Shown here piece after piece: positions 51,247 to 60,237 of a stretch of DNA of 64,000 bases. Each line of letters starts with the position of its first letter. Position 1 is the stretch's first letter. The DNA is from JBNKHG01 sp050290225 (lineage in GTDB: Bacteria > Pseudomonadota > Gammaproteobacteria > Pseudomonadales > Cellvibrionaceae), in the NCBI GenBank assembly GCA_050290225.1, contig JBNKHG010000007.1, positions 1 to 64,000 on the forward strand. The letters run 5' to 3'. The notes under the pieces were generated by a model that worked only from the letters and a program-made list of their open reading frames with translations, made no database searches and was not told the origin of the DNA. Both the position numbers and the translations under genes were made by a program.

Positions 51247-52254
51247 ATGAGCAAGCAGAGGGTTCTTACCGGTATCACCACCACAGGTACACCGCACTTG
51301 GGCAACTATGTGGGCGCCATCCGCCCGGCAATCGAGGCCAGCCAGAAAGACGACAACGAGTCTTTTTACTTCCTGGCGGATTTTCATGCCCTGATCAAAT
51401 GCCAGGATGCGGACATGGTACACCAGTCTACCCGGGAGATTGCCGCGACCTGGTTAGCGCTGGGACTGAATACCGATAAAGCCATCTTTTATCGCCAATC
51501 TGATATACCCGAAATTGTGGAGTTGTGCTGGTTCCTGAACTGTATGGCGGCCAAAGGGTTGATGAATCGGGCCCATGCCTACAAGGCGGCAGTCGCGGCC
51601 AATGAGGAAGCGGGAGAGGATCCGGATTTTGGGGTCACCATGGGGTTGTTCAGTTACCCGGTATTAATGGCGGCTGATATCCTCATGTTTGGCGCCCACA
51701 AGGTTCCCGTTGGTAAGGACCAGATCCAGCACGTGGAGATGGCACGGGATATCGCAGCGCGTTTTAATCATCACTATGGCGAGCACTTTGTACTGCCCGA
51801 AGCCGAGGTCGATGAGCATGTGGCCGTGCTGCAGGGGCTGGACGGCCGAAAAATGAGTAAAAGCTACGGCAACACCATTCCACTGTTTCTGCCTGAAAAA
51901 CAGCTGCGTAAACATATCAACAAGATCAAAACCAACCTGCTCGAGCCGGGGGAACCCAAGGATCCGGATACATCAACTGTGTTCCAGCTCTGGCAGGCCT
52001 TCGCTTCTGCAGAGCAAACCGCCTATATGCGCGAGGAGTTTACCAAGGGCATCGCCTGGGGGGAGGCCAAAAAGCAGCTCTTTGAACTGATAAACGATCA
52101 GCTCAAAGAGGCCCGCGAGCGTTATGAATCTTTGATGGCTGATCCCGCCTATGTGGAATCAGTGCTGCAAGCCGGCGCTGAAAAGGCACGAGCCTACAGC
52201 CGGCCGTTTTTGGCCAAGCTCCGCCATGCCGTCGGGATACGTCCGATCAGCTGA
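51247..52254 (+). CDS. trpS: Tryptophanyl-tRNA synthetase
   Basis: Class I synthetase of 335 residues. The HIGH-type motif is in TGTPHLGNYVGAI, a Trp-site loop is QHVEMARDIAARFNHHYG and the KMSKS motif is in GRKMSKSYGNTIPLF. Length matches the typical bacterial TrpS. An inverted repeat lies directly upstream. Confidence 0.95.
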   Translation: MSKQRVLTGITTTGTPHLGNYVGAIRPAIEASQKDDNESFYFLADFHALIKCQDADMVHQSTREIAATWLALGLNTDKAIFYRQSDIPEIVELCWFLNCMAAKGLMNRAHAYKAAVAANEEAGEDPDFGVTMGLFSYPVLMAADILMFGAHKVPVGKDQIQHVEMARDIAARFNHHYGEHFVLPEAEVDEHVAVLQGLDGRKMSKSYGNTIPLFLPEKQLRKHINKIKTNLLEPGEPKDPDTSTVFQLWQAFASAEQTAYMREEFTKGIAWGEAKKQLFELINDQLKEARERYESLMADPAYVESVLQAGAEKARAYSRPFLAKLRHAVGIRPIS

Positions 52255-52350
52255 TGCCGTTGCGTGGATGACGGCTAAAGGGACTGTGGCCCGCACTGGC
52301 AATCCAGGCGGGGAAATTGAGTTTTATTGATTCAATTGGGGGGGATGTCC

Positions 52351-52665
52351 ATGTCCATTGCTGTCCAGGCAACCGGTGACAATGAATTCACAATCACGCT
52401 GGGGGAAACCTTTGATTTCAGTTGCATGGAGGAATTCCAACACGCCTACGAATCCGTGCGCAGTGACACTGAAAGTGGCAAGCAAAGCTTTGTTATCGAT
52501 TTACGGCGAACCCACTATATTGACAGCTCGGCGCTGGGTATGCTGATCAATATGCACAAATTTTGGCAGCACAGCCTCGACGTTATTCGCATCATCAATT
52601 CCAACCCGCAAATCAAAAAAATTTTTGCAATTTCCCGATTCGACAAGAAGTTCACCATAGAATAA
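52351..52665 (+). CDS. STAS domain anti-sigma-factor antagonist
   Basis: Single STAS domain of 104 residues. The phosphorylatable serine lies in HYIDSSALGMLINM, matching the SpoIIAA DSSGLG site. The G-rich run 52338-52344 is a plausible ribosome-binding site 6 nt before ATG 52351. It is 18 bp upstream of a phosphatase/kinase response regulator, so the two form a partner-switching unit like HsbA/HsbR of Pseudomonas or CrsA/CrsR of Shewanella. Confidence 0.9.
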   Translation: MSIAVQATGDNEFTITLGETFDFSCMEEFQHAYESVRSDTESGKQSFVIDLRRTHYIDSSALGMLINMHKFWQHSLDVIRIINSNPQIKKIFAISRFDKKFTIE

Positions 52666-52683
52666 CGACAGGGATGGTTATTC

Positions 52684-54411
52684 GTGAAAATCCTTATCGC
52701 AGCCGCTTGTAACCGTGAGGCCCTGGGGATTCTCCTCAGGGAATATGGCTATGACTCCGCCGAAGTCGAAACCGGTGCCCAGGTGTGCCGACACCTGGAG
52801 ACCCATCGTGATATCGATATGGTGCTGATGGATATCACATCACCGGAGATGGAGGCTTGCGAGGCGATGAGGAATATTAAATCCATGGCAGGCGACCGCC
52901 TGCTGCCAGTGCTGTTTGTGACGGATCCGGAGGATGAGCATGCGTTGACCCGGTGCCTGGACGCCGGCGGAGACGATTTTGTCGTCAAACCGGTCAATGA
53001 GAAAGTGTTGATCGCCAAACTTAAGGCTCATCAGCGTACCATAGCGATTCATCGCGACCTTCAGGAAAGCAACCGTGCTTTGCAATTCCACCGCAGAAAG
53101 ATGGATCGTGAACACAGTATTGTTGAGCATGTATTCCAAAAGGGCATGAAGCGGGTTGACACCAACTGCGATAATGTTCGTTTTCGCGTTTCTCCCCTGT
53201 CGATGTTTAATGGCGACCTGCTGTTGGTGGCGCCGGCACCCTCCGGCGGGGTGTATACCTTGCTGGGTGACTTTACCGGCCACGGTCTCGCGGCCGCCAT
53301 TGGCTGTTTGCCGGTGTCGGACATTTTTTATGCGATGACGGCAAAGCATGCCAGTGTCGGGCAGATTGCGGCCGAAATGAATTTACGCCTGCGGCGGCTT
53401 CTGCCGGACAATATGTTCTTCTGTGCCACCTTGATAGAGTTGAACCAGACTGGCGATCGCCTTTCGATCTGGTCGGGTGGGATGAACGATCTGCTGATTA
53501 TCGACAGCAATAATCAGCTGGAACACCGCGTCCAGGCCCAACACATGCCGTTGGCGATTTTATCGGTCGAGGAATTCGAGGACGATGTGCAGGTGATTCA
53601 GCCCAGCGAAGGCGCACGCCTGTGTGGCTACACCGACGGTGTTATAGAGGCTAAAAACGGCCAAACCCAGTGTTTCGGAGAAGCGCGATTATTGGAGACA
53701 CTGCTGTCTGCCCCAGCAGATGGCATTCATGCAGTATTTTCTGCATTAGAGGAATTTCGTGCCGGTATGGATCAAGATGACGATACATCCCTGTTCGAAT
53801 TGCGCTGCAGCGAGGTAATCCATTCAGCTGATAGGGAAGCTGGGCAGGGGCCGATTTTGGAGAATGATACCGAAGTTGTGGCGATCGATGAATCGAAGTT
53901 CTCCCAGGCAGCCATGGAGTTGCCATTACGGCTTTCCCTCACCCTGACGCCAGAGTACATTCGTGCGCCTGACGTTCTTCACCAGCTGCTGGATATCCTG
54001 GGGAGTGTGGAAAGTGTCAACGCACACCGTGACATCCTCTATACGCTGTTGGCCGAACTTTATAATAACGCGATAGAGCACGGGCTGCTGCAACTGGATT
54101 CCCAGCAAAAAAAAACGCCCGAGGGATTCGTTCGTTATTACGAACGGCGCGCTGAACGGCTGGATCGTCTTGAGGAAGGCGAACTGAACATGCAGTTGTT
54201 GATGCAGCCAGCGACCAGCGGGCAGCCCGGCAGTTTGCATGTGCGCATTACCGACAGCGGTCCCGGATTTGATTACGGAGATATGCTGGCGGCGTTGGAT
54301 AATTCCGGGCTGCCCTTTGGACGAGGCATCTATTTGGTAAAATCGCTGTGTGAAAAACTGTCATATAGCAACGGTGGCCGCACCGTGGAAATGATCTATT
54401 CACTGGCCTGA
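52684..54411 (+). CDS. REC - SpoIIE phosphatase - HATPase partner-switching regulator
   Basis: Protein of 575 residues starting at GTG 52684 after AGGGATGG. Receiver domain (1-118): phospho-site Asp50 (LMDITSPEM), Thr80 and Lys102 are present, but the acidic pair after strand 1 is replaced by Ala-Ala-Cys (LIAAACNREA). A short coiled linker leads to a PP2C/SpoIIE phosphatase domain (about 160-360, GDFTGHGLAAAIG, WSGGMNDLL, GYTDGVIEAKNG) and a C-terminal anti-sigma-kinase-like HATPase (about 420-575, ELYNNAIEHGLL, ITDSGPGFDYGD). It should dephosphorylate and phosphorylate the adjacent STAS protein. Confidence 0.92.
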   Translation: MKILIAAACNREALGILLREYGYDSAEVETGAQVCRHLETHRDIDMVLMDITSPEMEACEAMRNIKSMAGDRLLPVLFVTDPEDEHALTRCLDAGGDDFVVKPVNEKVLIAKLKAHQRTIAIHRDLQESNRALQFHRRKMDREHSIVEHVFQKGMKRVDTNCDNVRFRVSPLSMFNGDLLLVAPAPSGGVYTLLGDFTGHGLAAAIGCLPVSDIFYAMTAKHASVGQIAAEMNLRLRRLLPDNMFFCATLIELNQTGDRLSIWSGGMNDLLIIDSNNQLEHRVQAQHMPLAILSVEEFEDDVQVIQPSEGARLCGYTDGVIEAKNGQTQCFGEARLLETLLSAPADGIHAVFSALEEFRAGMDQDDDTSLFELRCSEVIHSADREAGQGPILENDTEVVAIDESKFSQAAMELPLRLSLTLTPEYIRAPDVLHQLLDILGSVESVNAHRDILYTLLAELYNNAIEHGLLQLDSQQKKTPEGFVRYYERRAERLDRLEEGELNMQLLMQPATSGQPGSLHVRITDSGPGFDYGDMLAALDNSGLPFGRGIYLVKSLCEKLSYSNGGRTVEMIYSLA

Positions 54412-55718
54412 TTTTCCCCGACCCGGGGTATTTGCAACTTGAGCACGTCCACCATGGCGCCAGTCAGCTGTCGCAACTGATCGCGGTCAATAATGAGCGG
54501 CGGCATGGTATACACCAGTTTGCCAAACGGCCGAATCCAGACTCCCCGCTCCACAAAATGCGCTTGAATAGTGGCCATATCCACAGGTTCTTTCAGCTCT
54601 ACCACGCCAATAGTGCCAAGCACGCGTACATCGTTAACCTGCGAAAGTTCACGACAGGGCGCCAACCCTTCCAGCAACTGGCTTTCAATTTCCTTGACCC
54701 GCGCCTGCCAGTTGCCCGACAGCAGTAACCGGATACTGGCCACTGCCACGGCACAGGCCAGCGGATTGCCCATAAATGTGGGACCGTGCATGAAAACACC
54801 GGCCTCACCCTGGCAGATACCTTGACTGACCTCTTCCGTACAAAGCGTGGCGGACAGGGTCATGTAGCCGCCGGTCAGGGTCTTGCCCAGGCACATGATG
54901 TCAGGGCTGATGTTCGCGTGATCACAGCCGAAGAGTTTACCTGTGCGTCCAAACCCGGTGGCAATCTCGTCGGCGATCAGCAGAACCTGGTATTGATCGC
55001 AGAGTTCGCGCACGCGCTTGAGGTAGAGGGGAGAATAAAAACGCATCCCGCCGGTGCCCTGGACCACCGGCTCAAGTATCACCGCGGCCAGTTCCCGGTT
55101 GTGCTGTGTAATCAATTGCTCGAAATCGCGGATGTACGCCTCATCCCAGGACGCGTTAAATCCGCACCGGGGCGCTTCGGCAAAATAGTGTTGGGGCAGT
55201 ACGTCCTTAAAGAGGTGGTGCATGCCGGTGACAGGGTCACAGACGGACATAGCGCCAAAGGTGTCACCATGGTAGCCATTGCGCAGAGCCAGTAGCTTTG
55301 TCTTCCGTCGCTGACCCTGTGAATGCCAGTATTGCAGGGCCATTTTTATGGCCACCTCCACGGCAACGGAACCGGAATCGGCCAGGAACACCTTTTGTAA
55401 CGGCTCCGGCGTCAGCTGTACCAGCAGCTGGCATAGCTCTGCCGCTGGCTGATGTGTCAGGCCACCAAACATCACGTGCGACATTTTATCCAGCTGCTGC
55501 TTTGCCGCCGAGTTAAGTACCGGGTGATTGTAGCCGTGCAGCACGCTCCACCAGGATGACATGCCATCGATAAGGCGTCGACCGTCACAAAGCTTCAGGT
55601 AAACACCCTCGGCACTTTCGACCGGGTATACCGGTGGCGGCGAATCAAACGAGGCATAGGGGTGCCAAATGTGTTGACGGTCGATGCAGAGCAGTTGCTC
55701 TTGACTGTAGGCGCTCAT
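54396..55718 (-). CDS. bioA: Adenosylmethionine-8-amino-7-oxononanoate aminotransferase
   Basis: PLP-dependent aminotransferase making 7,8-diaminopelargonate in biotin synthesis. From MSAYSQEQLLCIDRQH (55718) it has 440 residues. HIWHPYASF and DGMSSWWSVLHGYNHP are typical of BioA; the PLP lysine is in MCLGKTLTGGYM, and LIADEIATGFGRTG binds the cofactor. No other bio genes lie nearby. It converges on the preceding regulator with a 16-bp overlap. Confidence 0.94.
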   Translation of the reverse strand: MSAYSQEQLLCIDRQHIWHPYASFDSPPPVYPVESAEGVYLKLCDGRRLIDGMSSWWSVLHGYNHPVLNSAAKQQLDKMSHVMFGGLTHQPAAELCQLLVQLTPEPLQKVFLADSGSVAVEVAIKMALQYWHSQGQRRKTKLLALRNGYHGDTFGAMSVCDPVTGMHHLFKDVLPQHYFAEAPRCGFNASWDEAYIRDFEQLITQHNRELAAVILEPVVQGTGGMRFYSPLYLKRVRELCDQYQVLLIADEIATGFGRTGKLFGCDHANISPDIMCLGKTLTGGYMTLSATLCTEEVSQGICQGEAGVFMHGPTFMGNPLACAVAVASIRLLLSGNWQARVKEIESQLLEGLAPCRELSQVNDVRVLGTIGVVELKEPVDMATIQAHFVERGVWIRPFGKLVYTMPPLIIDRDQLRQLTGAMVDVLKLQIPRVGENQASE

Positions 55719-55814
55719 AGGGAATATCTGCGTGATTTGAAAAATGAGGCCTATTGTAGGGGGTCCCCGGCCCGGCGGCAAAACATTGGCCGGGCCAGGG
55801 AAAGGGTGCAATCT

Positions 55815-57386
55815 CTAATGGAAGCGTTCAACCAGGCGAAACTGTTGTTCCGCCAGTTGCGTCATCTCCTGGCTAATGTCTGCGGTTGCAGAGGCCTCGA
55901 GCTGGGTCTGGTTCGAAATGGTGGAAATGGCGTGGGTGTTTTGCTCAATTTCCACGGCGCTTGCAGACTGTTCCTCGGCTGCCGCCGCAATCCTCTGTGA
56001 CATGGTGTCGATGGTGCTTACTGCTTCCGAAATGGAGGACAGCGCCGTGCTCACATTGGTCATTTCTTCAACGCTCCGGTCCGCCAGCTCCCGGCATTCA
56101 AACATATTACTGGCGGCATCGTTGGTGGCGGCGGAAAGGTTGCCGATAATCTCCTGGATATCCTGGGTCGACTCCTGGGTGCGCTGGGCCAGGGTCCGCA
56201 CTTCGTCTGCCACCACTGCAAAGCCGCGGCCTTGCTCTCCCGCACGGGCCGCTTCAATCGCTGCGTTGAGTGCAAGCAGGTTGGTTTGCTCCGCGATACC
56301 GCGGATTACATCCACCACACTGGCGATCTTGCCGCTGTCTTCGGACAGGCGCTCCATCACTTGACTGAGCGTGCCCACGGTATTGGAGAGGTCGGAAATG
56401 GCGTTGTTGGCACCCGCCAGGACCTGATTTCCCTGTTCCACTTCCGACAGGGCGGCACTGGTGGCGTCGGATGTCTGTGTGGCGCCGGTGGCTACCTCCT
56501 GTACCGCCAGGGACATTTGCTGCATTGCGTTGGCTACCTGGGTGGTTTCGCGCTGTTGGGCAGTCATACCGGCATGGCTGGCGTTGGCTTGGTCCTGAGC
56601 GCGTTCAGCCTTTTGGCAGAGTTCCTTGGCGGCTTCGCTAAAGCGTCCCAAGGCTGTTCGCAGGCGAGCTTTCTGGGCTATATCGGCCAACTGGATCTCA
56701 CCGGCGGCATCGGCGCGACCGGTATAGATATAGGCCGCCAATGGGTCGTTGATGATCTGACGCGCCATGGCAAGGCTGTAATTCTGCGACGACCGGGAGA
56801 GTGCCATCAGTGCGAACGCCGCCAGGATGGATGCTGCCAGTGAAGATACCAGTGCGGCTGCATCCAGTTTTCCAAACGAGGTGACAAAGCCCAGTAACAG
56901 CAGGAAAACCACGCCGGTGCAGATGAGGTGGTTTTTCCAGCGTTGCCACTGTGCCAGGGCGGTTGGAATGGCGGGTTGGCCGTTGTTGATGCGTTGGTAG
57001 GTGGTCTCGGCTCTATCGATTGCCGCTTTGGAGGCTTTTACCCTCACGGATTCGTAGCCGACAATTTGCCCATTATCGAGCAAGGGGGTGACATAGGCAT
57101 CAACCCAATAGTGGTTCCCGTCTTTACAGCGGTTTTTGACGATACCCATCCAGGGGTGACCGGCTTTTGCCTTCTCCCAGAGCATTTGGAACGCCGCTGG
57201 CGGCATATCGGGGTGGCGCACGATATTGTGAGCCTGGTTGAGCAACTCGTCTCTCTCAAATTTGGCAATTTTGCAAAAGGTGTCGTTGCAGAAAGTGATC
57301 ACACCTTTTGAGGTGGTCGCTGAAACCAGTTCATCCTTTGAACTCAAGTGTATTTCGTTGCCCGTGACTGGACCGGTTTTTCTCAT
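55815..57386 (-). CDS. Aer-like PAS-containing methyl-accepting chemotaxis protein
   Basis: Chemoreceptor of 523 residues without a periplasmic sensor. The N-terminal PAS domain (about residues 15-125) has ITFCNDTFCKIAKF, NIVRHPDMPPAAFQ and the Trp of GHYWVDAY-type FAD pockets (GNHYWVDAYVTP). Two membrane segments (about 153-200) form an anchored hairpin. The signalling domain shows the hairpin tip RGIAEQTNLLALNAAIEAA-type sequence and GRGFAVVADEVRTLA. Aer senses redox through FAD; it would report energy status to the flagellar motor. Confidence 0.92.
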   Translation of the reverse strand: MRKTGPVTGNEIHLSSKDELVSATTSKGVITFCNDTFCKIAKFERDELLNQAHNIVRHPDMPPAAFQMLWEKAKAGHPWMGIVKNRCKDGNHYWVDAYVTPLLDNGQIVGYESVRVKASKAAIDRAETTYQRINNGQPAIPTALAQWQRWKNHLICTGVVFLLLLGFVTSFGKLDAAALVSSLAASILAAFALMALSRSSQNYSLAMARQIINDPLAAYIYTGRADAAGEIQLADIAQKARLRTALGRFSEAAKELCQKAERAQDQANASHAGMTAQQRETTQVANAMQQMSLAVQEVATGATQTSDATSAALSEVEQGNQVLAGANNAISDLSNTVGTLSQVMERLSEDSGKIASVVDVIRGIAEQTNLLALNAAIEAARAGEQGRGFAVVADEVRTLAQRTQESTQDIQEIIGNLSAATNDAASNMFECRELADRSVEEMTNVSTALSSISEAVSTIDTMSQRIAAAAEEQSASAVEIEQNTHAISTISNQTQLEASATADISQEMTQLAEQQFRLVERFH

Positions 57387-57543
57387 CGCGGTTCCCTCTT
57401 ACTGTCAGTACTCACTGAGTCAGGTCTGTCGCTGTTCAAGTTTGTCTATGTCTATGAATGTAGCCCGTAACTTACTATCGGCAGAATTCACTCCAATTTA
57501 AGGGGGTTTACCGGTAATTCGATCCCAGCGTCCTGACTCAGGA

Positions 57544-58350
57544 CTAGGCAGCCATTGGCTGCTCCGCGCCGAGGGCATTGATCAACTGCTGTAGCTGTAA
57601 CCGTTGCTGGGGCGACAGATCGACAAATTCAAGGCTGATTTGTGTGTGTCGGTAAGGGCGGCGGCAGAAGCGGTACCCCCGTACGCGCGCCTTGCAATGT
57701 ACTTGGAAATCAGGGCTGAAGCTGAATTCGCAGGAAGGCAACAGGCAATCCCGCTGAAGCTGGGGAAGGGCGTTACCGCCCAGGGCGACGCGCATGCCGC
57801 CGGCGGAAATGTTGTGGGCGGTGGCGAACCAGGGGGTTCGCAGGGGGGATTGCAAGCGTACCGTGAGCGGTTGCTGCTGGCTGAGCGTGAGTCGCGGGTA
57901 TAGACGACGCTGTCGATAGCCCACGCTCTCGGGCAATGCGAGCGCATAACAGCGGTTGCCCTGGCTGGTGCCGATATGGAGCAGGCGCGAGCGGAAGGTC
58001 AACAGCTCACCCTTGTGGTGGTGCTTCACGGTCAGGTGGTCTCCCGGCTGCAAGTGGTCGATCCGGGGAACAGGTTCATCCAGCAGGATATAACCGCTGC
58101 CAAAATTGATTTCCAGAATCATGGACTGGCAGCTCTGCCACTGGGAATCGGCATTGGGCCTCTGTTCGGTATCGGCATTGGGCCTCTGCCGATCGGTGAT
58201 AACCTCTAATAGTTGTCGCCTGGCCTGCAGTTCCATCAGTGGACCAAAGCGTTCCAGGGCGTCCTCAAGGCGCAATTGAGGGCGAGTCCGGGGCTCGGGC
58301 TGGGATTTGGGGCGGGAAAACTTTTGCAGCACACTTTGAATAATGGTCAT
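57544..58350 (-). CDS. YcgR-like PilZ domain protein
   Basis: Cyclic-di-GMP effector of 268 residues with an N-terminal YcgR/PilZN-type beta domain (about residues 70-145) and a C-terminal PilZ domain. The c-di-GMP-binding RxxxR is in RRLYPR and the (D/N)xSxxG is in HNISAGGMRVAL. A duplicated octapeptide RPNADTEQ/RPNADSQW occurs around residues 55-70, caused by a 24-bp tandem duplication. It may link c-di-GMP to motility, in keeping with the adjacent chemoreceptor. Confidence 0.85.
   Translation of the reverse strand: MTIIQSVLQKFSRPKSQPEPRTRPQLRLEDALERFGPLMELQARRQLLEVITDRQRPNADTEQRPNADSQWQSCQSMILEINFGSGYILLDEPVPRIDHLQPGDHLTVKHHHKGELLTFRSRLLHIGTSQGNRCYALALPESVGYRQRRLYPRLTLSQQQPLTVRLQSPLRTPWFATAHNISAGGMRVALGGNALPQLQRDCLLPSCEFSFSPDFQVHCKARVRGYRFCRRPYRHTQISLEFVDLSPQQRLQLQQLINALGAEQPMAA
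58147..58188. repeat. In-frame 24-bp-period duplication inside the PilZ gene
   Basis: ATCGGCATTGGGCCTCTG occurs at 58147-58164 and 58171-58188. The 24-bp period inserts eight residues and keeps frame. Confidence 0.85.
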
Positions 58351-58665
58351 TCCCTGAAACCTCCTGGAAAACTGGGTCTTTGGCTAGCATGGCGAGTGCT
58401 AAGCCACGCATTTGGAAAACGGTTGACAATGAATCTGAAATTGCAAAGAGCAAAGCGTGTGCCATTTTTAAATAATGCTTGTCAAAACAGGGGGTTGGGG
58501 CGGATGTAGGGCAACCTTAACCGGCGTGAAAGAGGGATTCGGCAAGTCTCTGCCGGCAGAGCGGCAAACCGTCTGACAATGTGTCCACAGCGGTCACATT
58601 TAGTAGTTGTTTTAAAGGGCCGACATGGTAAGCTTCGCGCAAAAATCCTTAACCTTGGGGTTCTA
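58351..58665. other. Divergent intergenic region, PilZ gene and cyclase
   Basis: No gene is seen in 315 bp. A TTGACA occurs at 58423-58428 on the plus strand without a clear -10. GCCGGC and GCCGACATGG segments are GC-rich. The frame of the cyclase is open from 58579, but that stretch is not domain-like. Confidence 0.4.
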
Positions 58666-60237
58666 ATGCCTGACCAAAATCCGCCGGAGCAACCGCCTCT
58701 GTCCCTGCCGGTCACGATCGAGCAAACTGCTCGCGTCGAAACGGTGGGCTCGGCAAGCGCAAAGGTGGAGAGAAGGTCGTGGTGGAGACGCCTGCGCAGC
58801 CTGCCTATCACGTATAAATTGACCTTTGGCCTGTCACTGGTGGTTGTCGCAGGGATGGGGGTTTTGGGTTTTGTCGTGGTGAACTCCCAAAGTGAGCTGA
58901 TGCAGCGTCAGATCAATGAATACGGGGCGACCATCGCCGGTCAGTACGCCGCAAGTGCCACCGAACTGGTGTTTACCGACGATCAATTCGGGCTGCAGGT
59001 ATTGACCTCAAATCTGGTGAGCGACCCGCGTATCCTGGGGGCCGCTGTTTACGACAGGGAAAAGCGGCGTTATCTGGCCAAATCCGGTGAGGTGCCCATT
59101 GCCTCCGCCCTCAGTCAGGCCAAGCGAACGCGTGATGTCATCGGCGATTACCGTACCTGGGACTGGCAGCGTCTCACGTCCCATGGTCGTGAGCAGATGG
59201 TGACTTTTCTCACGCCGGTCAGCTTTCGCGGCGTGGAGGCCGCCGAGGCCCTGGTAACGTTTTCCCAGGCTTCGGTCAGTCACAGCTTTCACCAGGTGAT
59301 TCGCACCATGGTGATGGTTACCATCGGCATTATGGTGGTTGCCCTCGGTATCGCCTACCTGATGAGTCAGCGAATGGCGAGACCCATTCGACAGCTGGTA
59401 GCCGCTACCGATCAGCTTGGACAGGGCAATTACCAGGTTGTTCTCTCGGAGAAGCGGGCCGATGACCTGGGCCAATTGATCGAGGCCGTCAACCGCATGG
59501 CTCAGGGACTGCGCGAAAAACACCAGGTGGAAGGTGTATTGTCGCGGGTGGTGGCCAACGACGTGGCGCAGAAGATGCTTACTGAATTGGACGCCGTGGA
59601 TATCGGCAGTGAGCGGGTTGATGCCTCGGTACTGTTTGTGGACATCGCCGGATTTACCTCCATGGCCGAGCAATCAACCCCGGAAGCGGTGGTGGAGCTG
59701 CTGAACGAATATTTTGGCTACTTTACACAGTGCAGCCGTCTGTTTTTCGGTACCGTGGACAAGTTTATCGGCGATTGCGCCATGGTGATTTTCGGGGCTC
59801 CCCGACACAGCACTGAACATCGATTTAATGCGGTAGCCTGTGCCGTGGTGATCCAGCGACTGCTCAAACAGCTCAACTCTCGCCGGCGGCGGAAAGGGAT
59901 GCCGGAAATTCATGTGCGCATAGGTATAAACAGTGGCGAAATGATGGCCGGTATTATCGGTGCCCAGGATCGGATGGAGTACACGGTGGTGGGGGATTCG
60001 GTAAACCTGGCATCCCGTTTGAGTAACCTGGCGGAGCCGGGAGAAATACTGATTGGCGAAGCTGTATTAAAGCAGCGTTCCGTATTTAGGCGAGTAAAAG
60101 TGGAACCCTATCAACTGGTTAAGGTCAAGGGAAAAAGCCAGGCAGTGGAAACCTATCGGGTAGTGAATATTGATTCGGAGCACCAGCGCATGATGGATGT
60201 TATGATTGACGATATTCTTGGAGGTAGAACCGGTTAA
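58666..60237 (+). CDS. Membrane-bound class III adenylate cyclase with HAMP domain
   Basis: Cyclase of 523 residues from MPDQNPPEQPP (ATG 58666). A cytoplasmic Pro-rich tail, TM1 (about residues 50-70), a periplasmic sensor, TM2 (about 210-232), HAMP, then the class III catalytic domain (about 315-490). Metal-binding aspartates lie in LFVDIAGFTSM and KFIGDCAMVIF; the Lys of DKFIGD and Asp of VVGDSVNLASRL are adenine-specifying, so cAMP is the expected product. The transition-state Arg is in NLASRLS. It is overlapped by a lipoprotein gene (TAATG). Confidence 0.9.
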   Translation: MPDQNPPEQPPLSLPVTIEQTARVETVGSASAKVERRSWWRRLRSLPITYKLTFGLSLVVVAGMGVLGFVVVNSQSELMQRQINEYGATIAGQYAASATELVFTDDQFGLQVLTSNLVSDPRILGAAVYDREKRRYLAKSGEVPIASALSQAKRTRDVIGDYRTWDWQRLTSHGREQMVTFLTPVSFRGVEAAEALVTFSQASVSHSFHQVIRTMVMVTIGIMVVALGIAYLMSQRMARPIRQLVAATDQLGQGNYQVVLSEKRADDLGQLIEAVNRMAQGLREKHQVEGVLSRVVANDVAQKMLTELDAVDIGSERVDASVLFVDIAGFTSMAEQSTPEAVVELLNEYFGYFTQCSRLFFGTVDKFIGDCAMVIFGAPRHSTEHRFNAVACAVVIQRLLKQLNSRRRRKGMPEIHVRIGINSGEMMAGIIGAQDRMEYTVVGDSVNLASRLSNLAEPGEILIGEAVLKQRSVFRRVKVEPYQLVKVKGKSQAVETYRVVNIDSEHQRMMDVMIDDILGGRTG

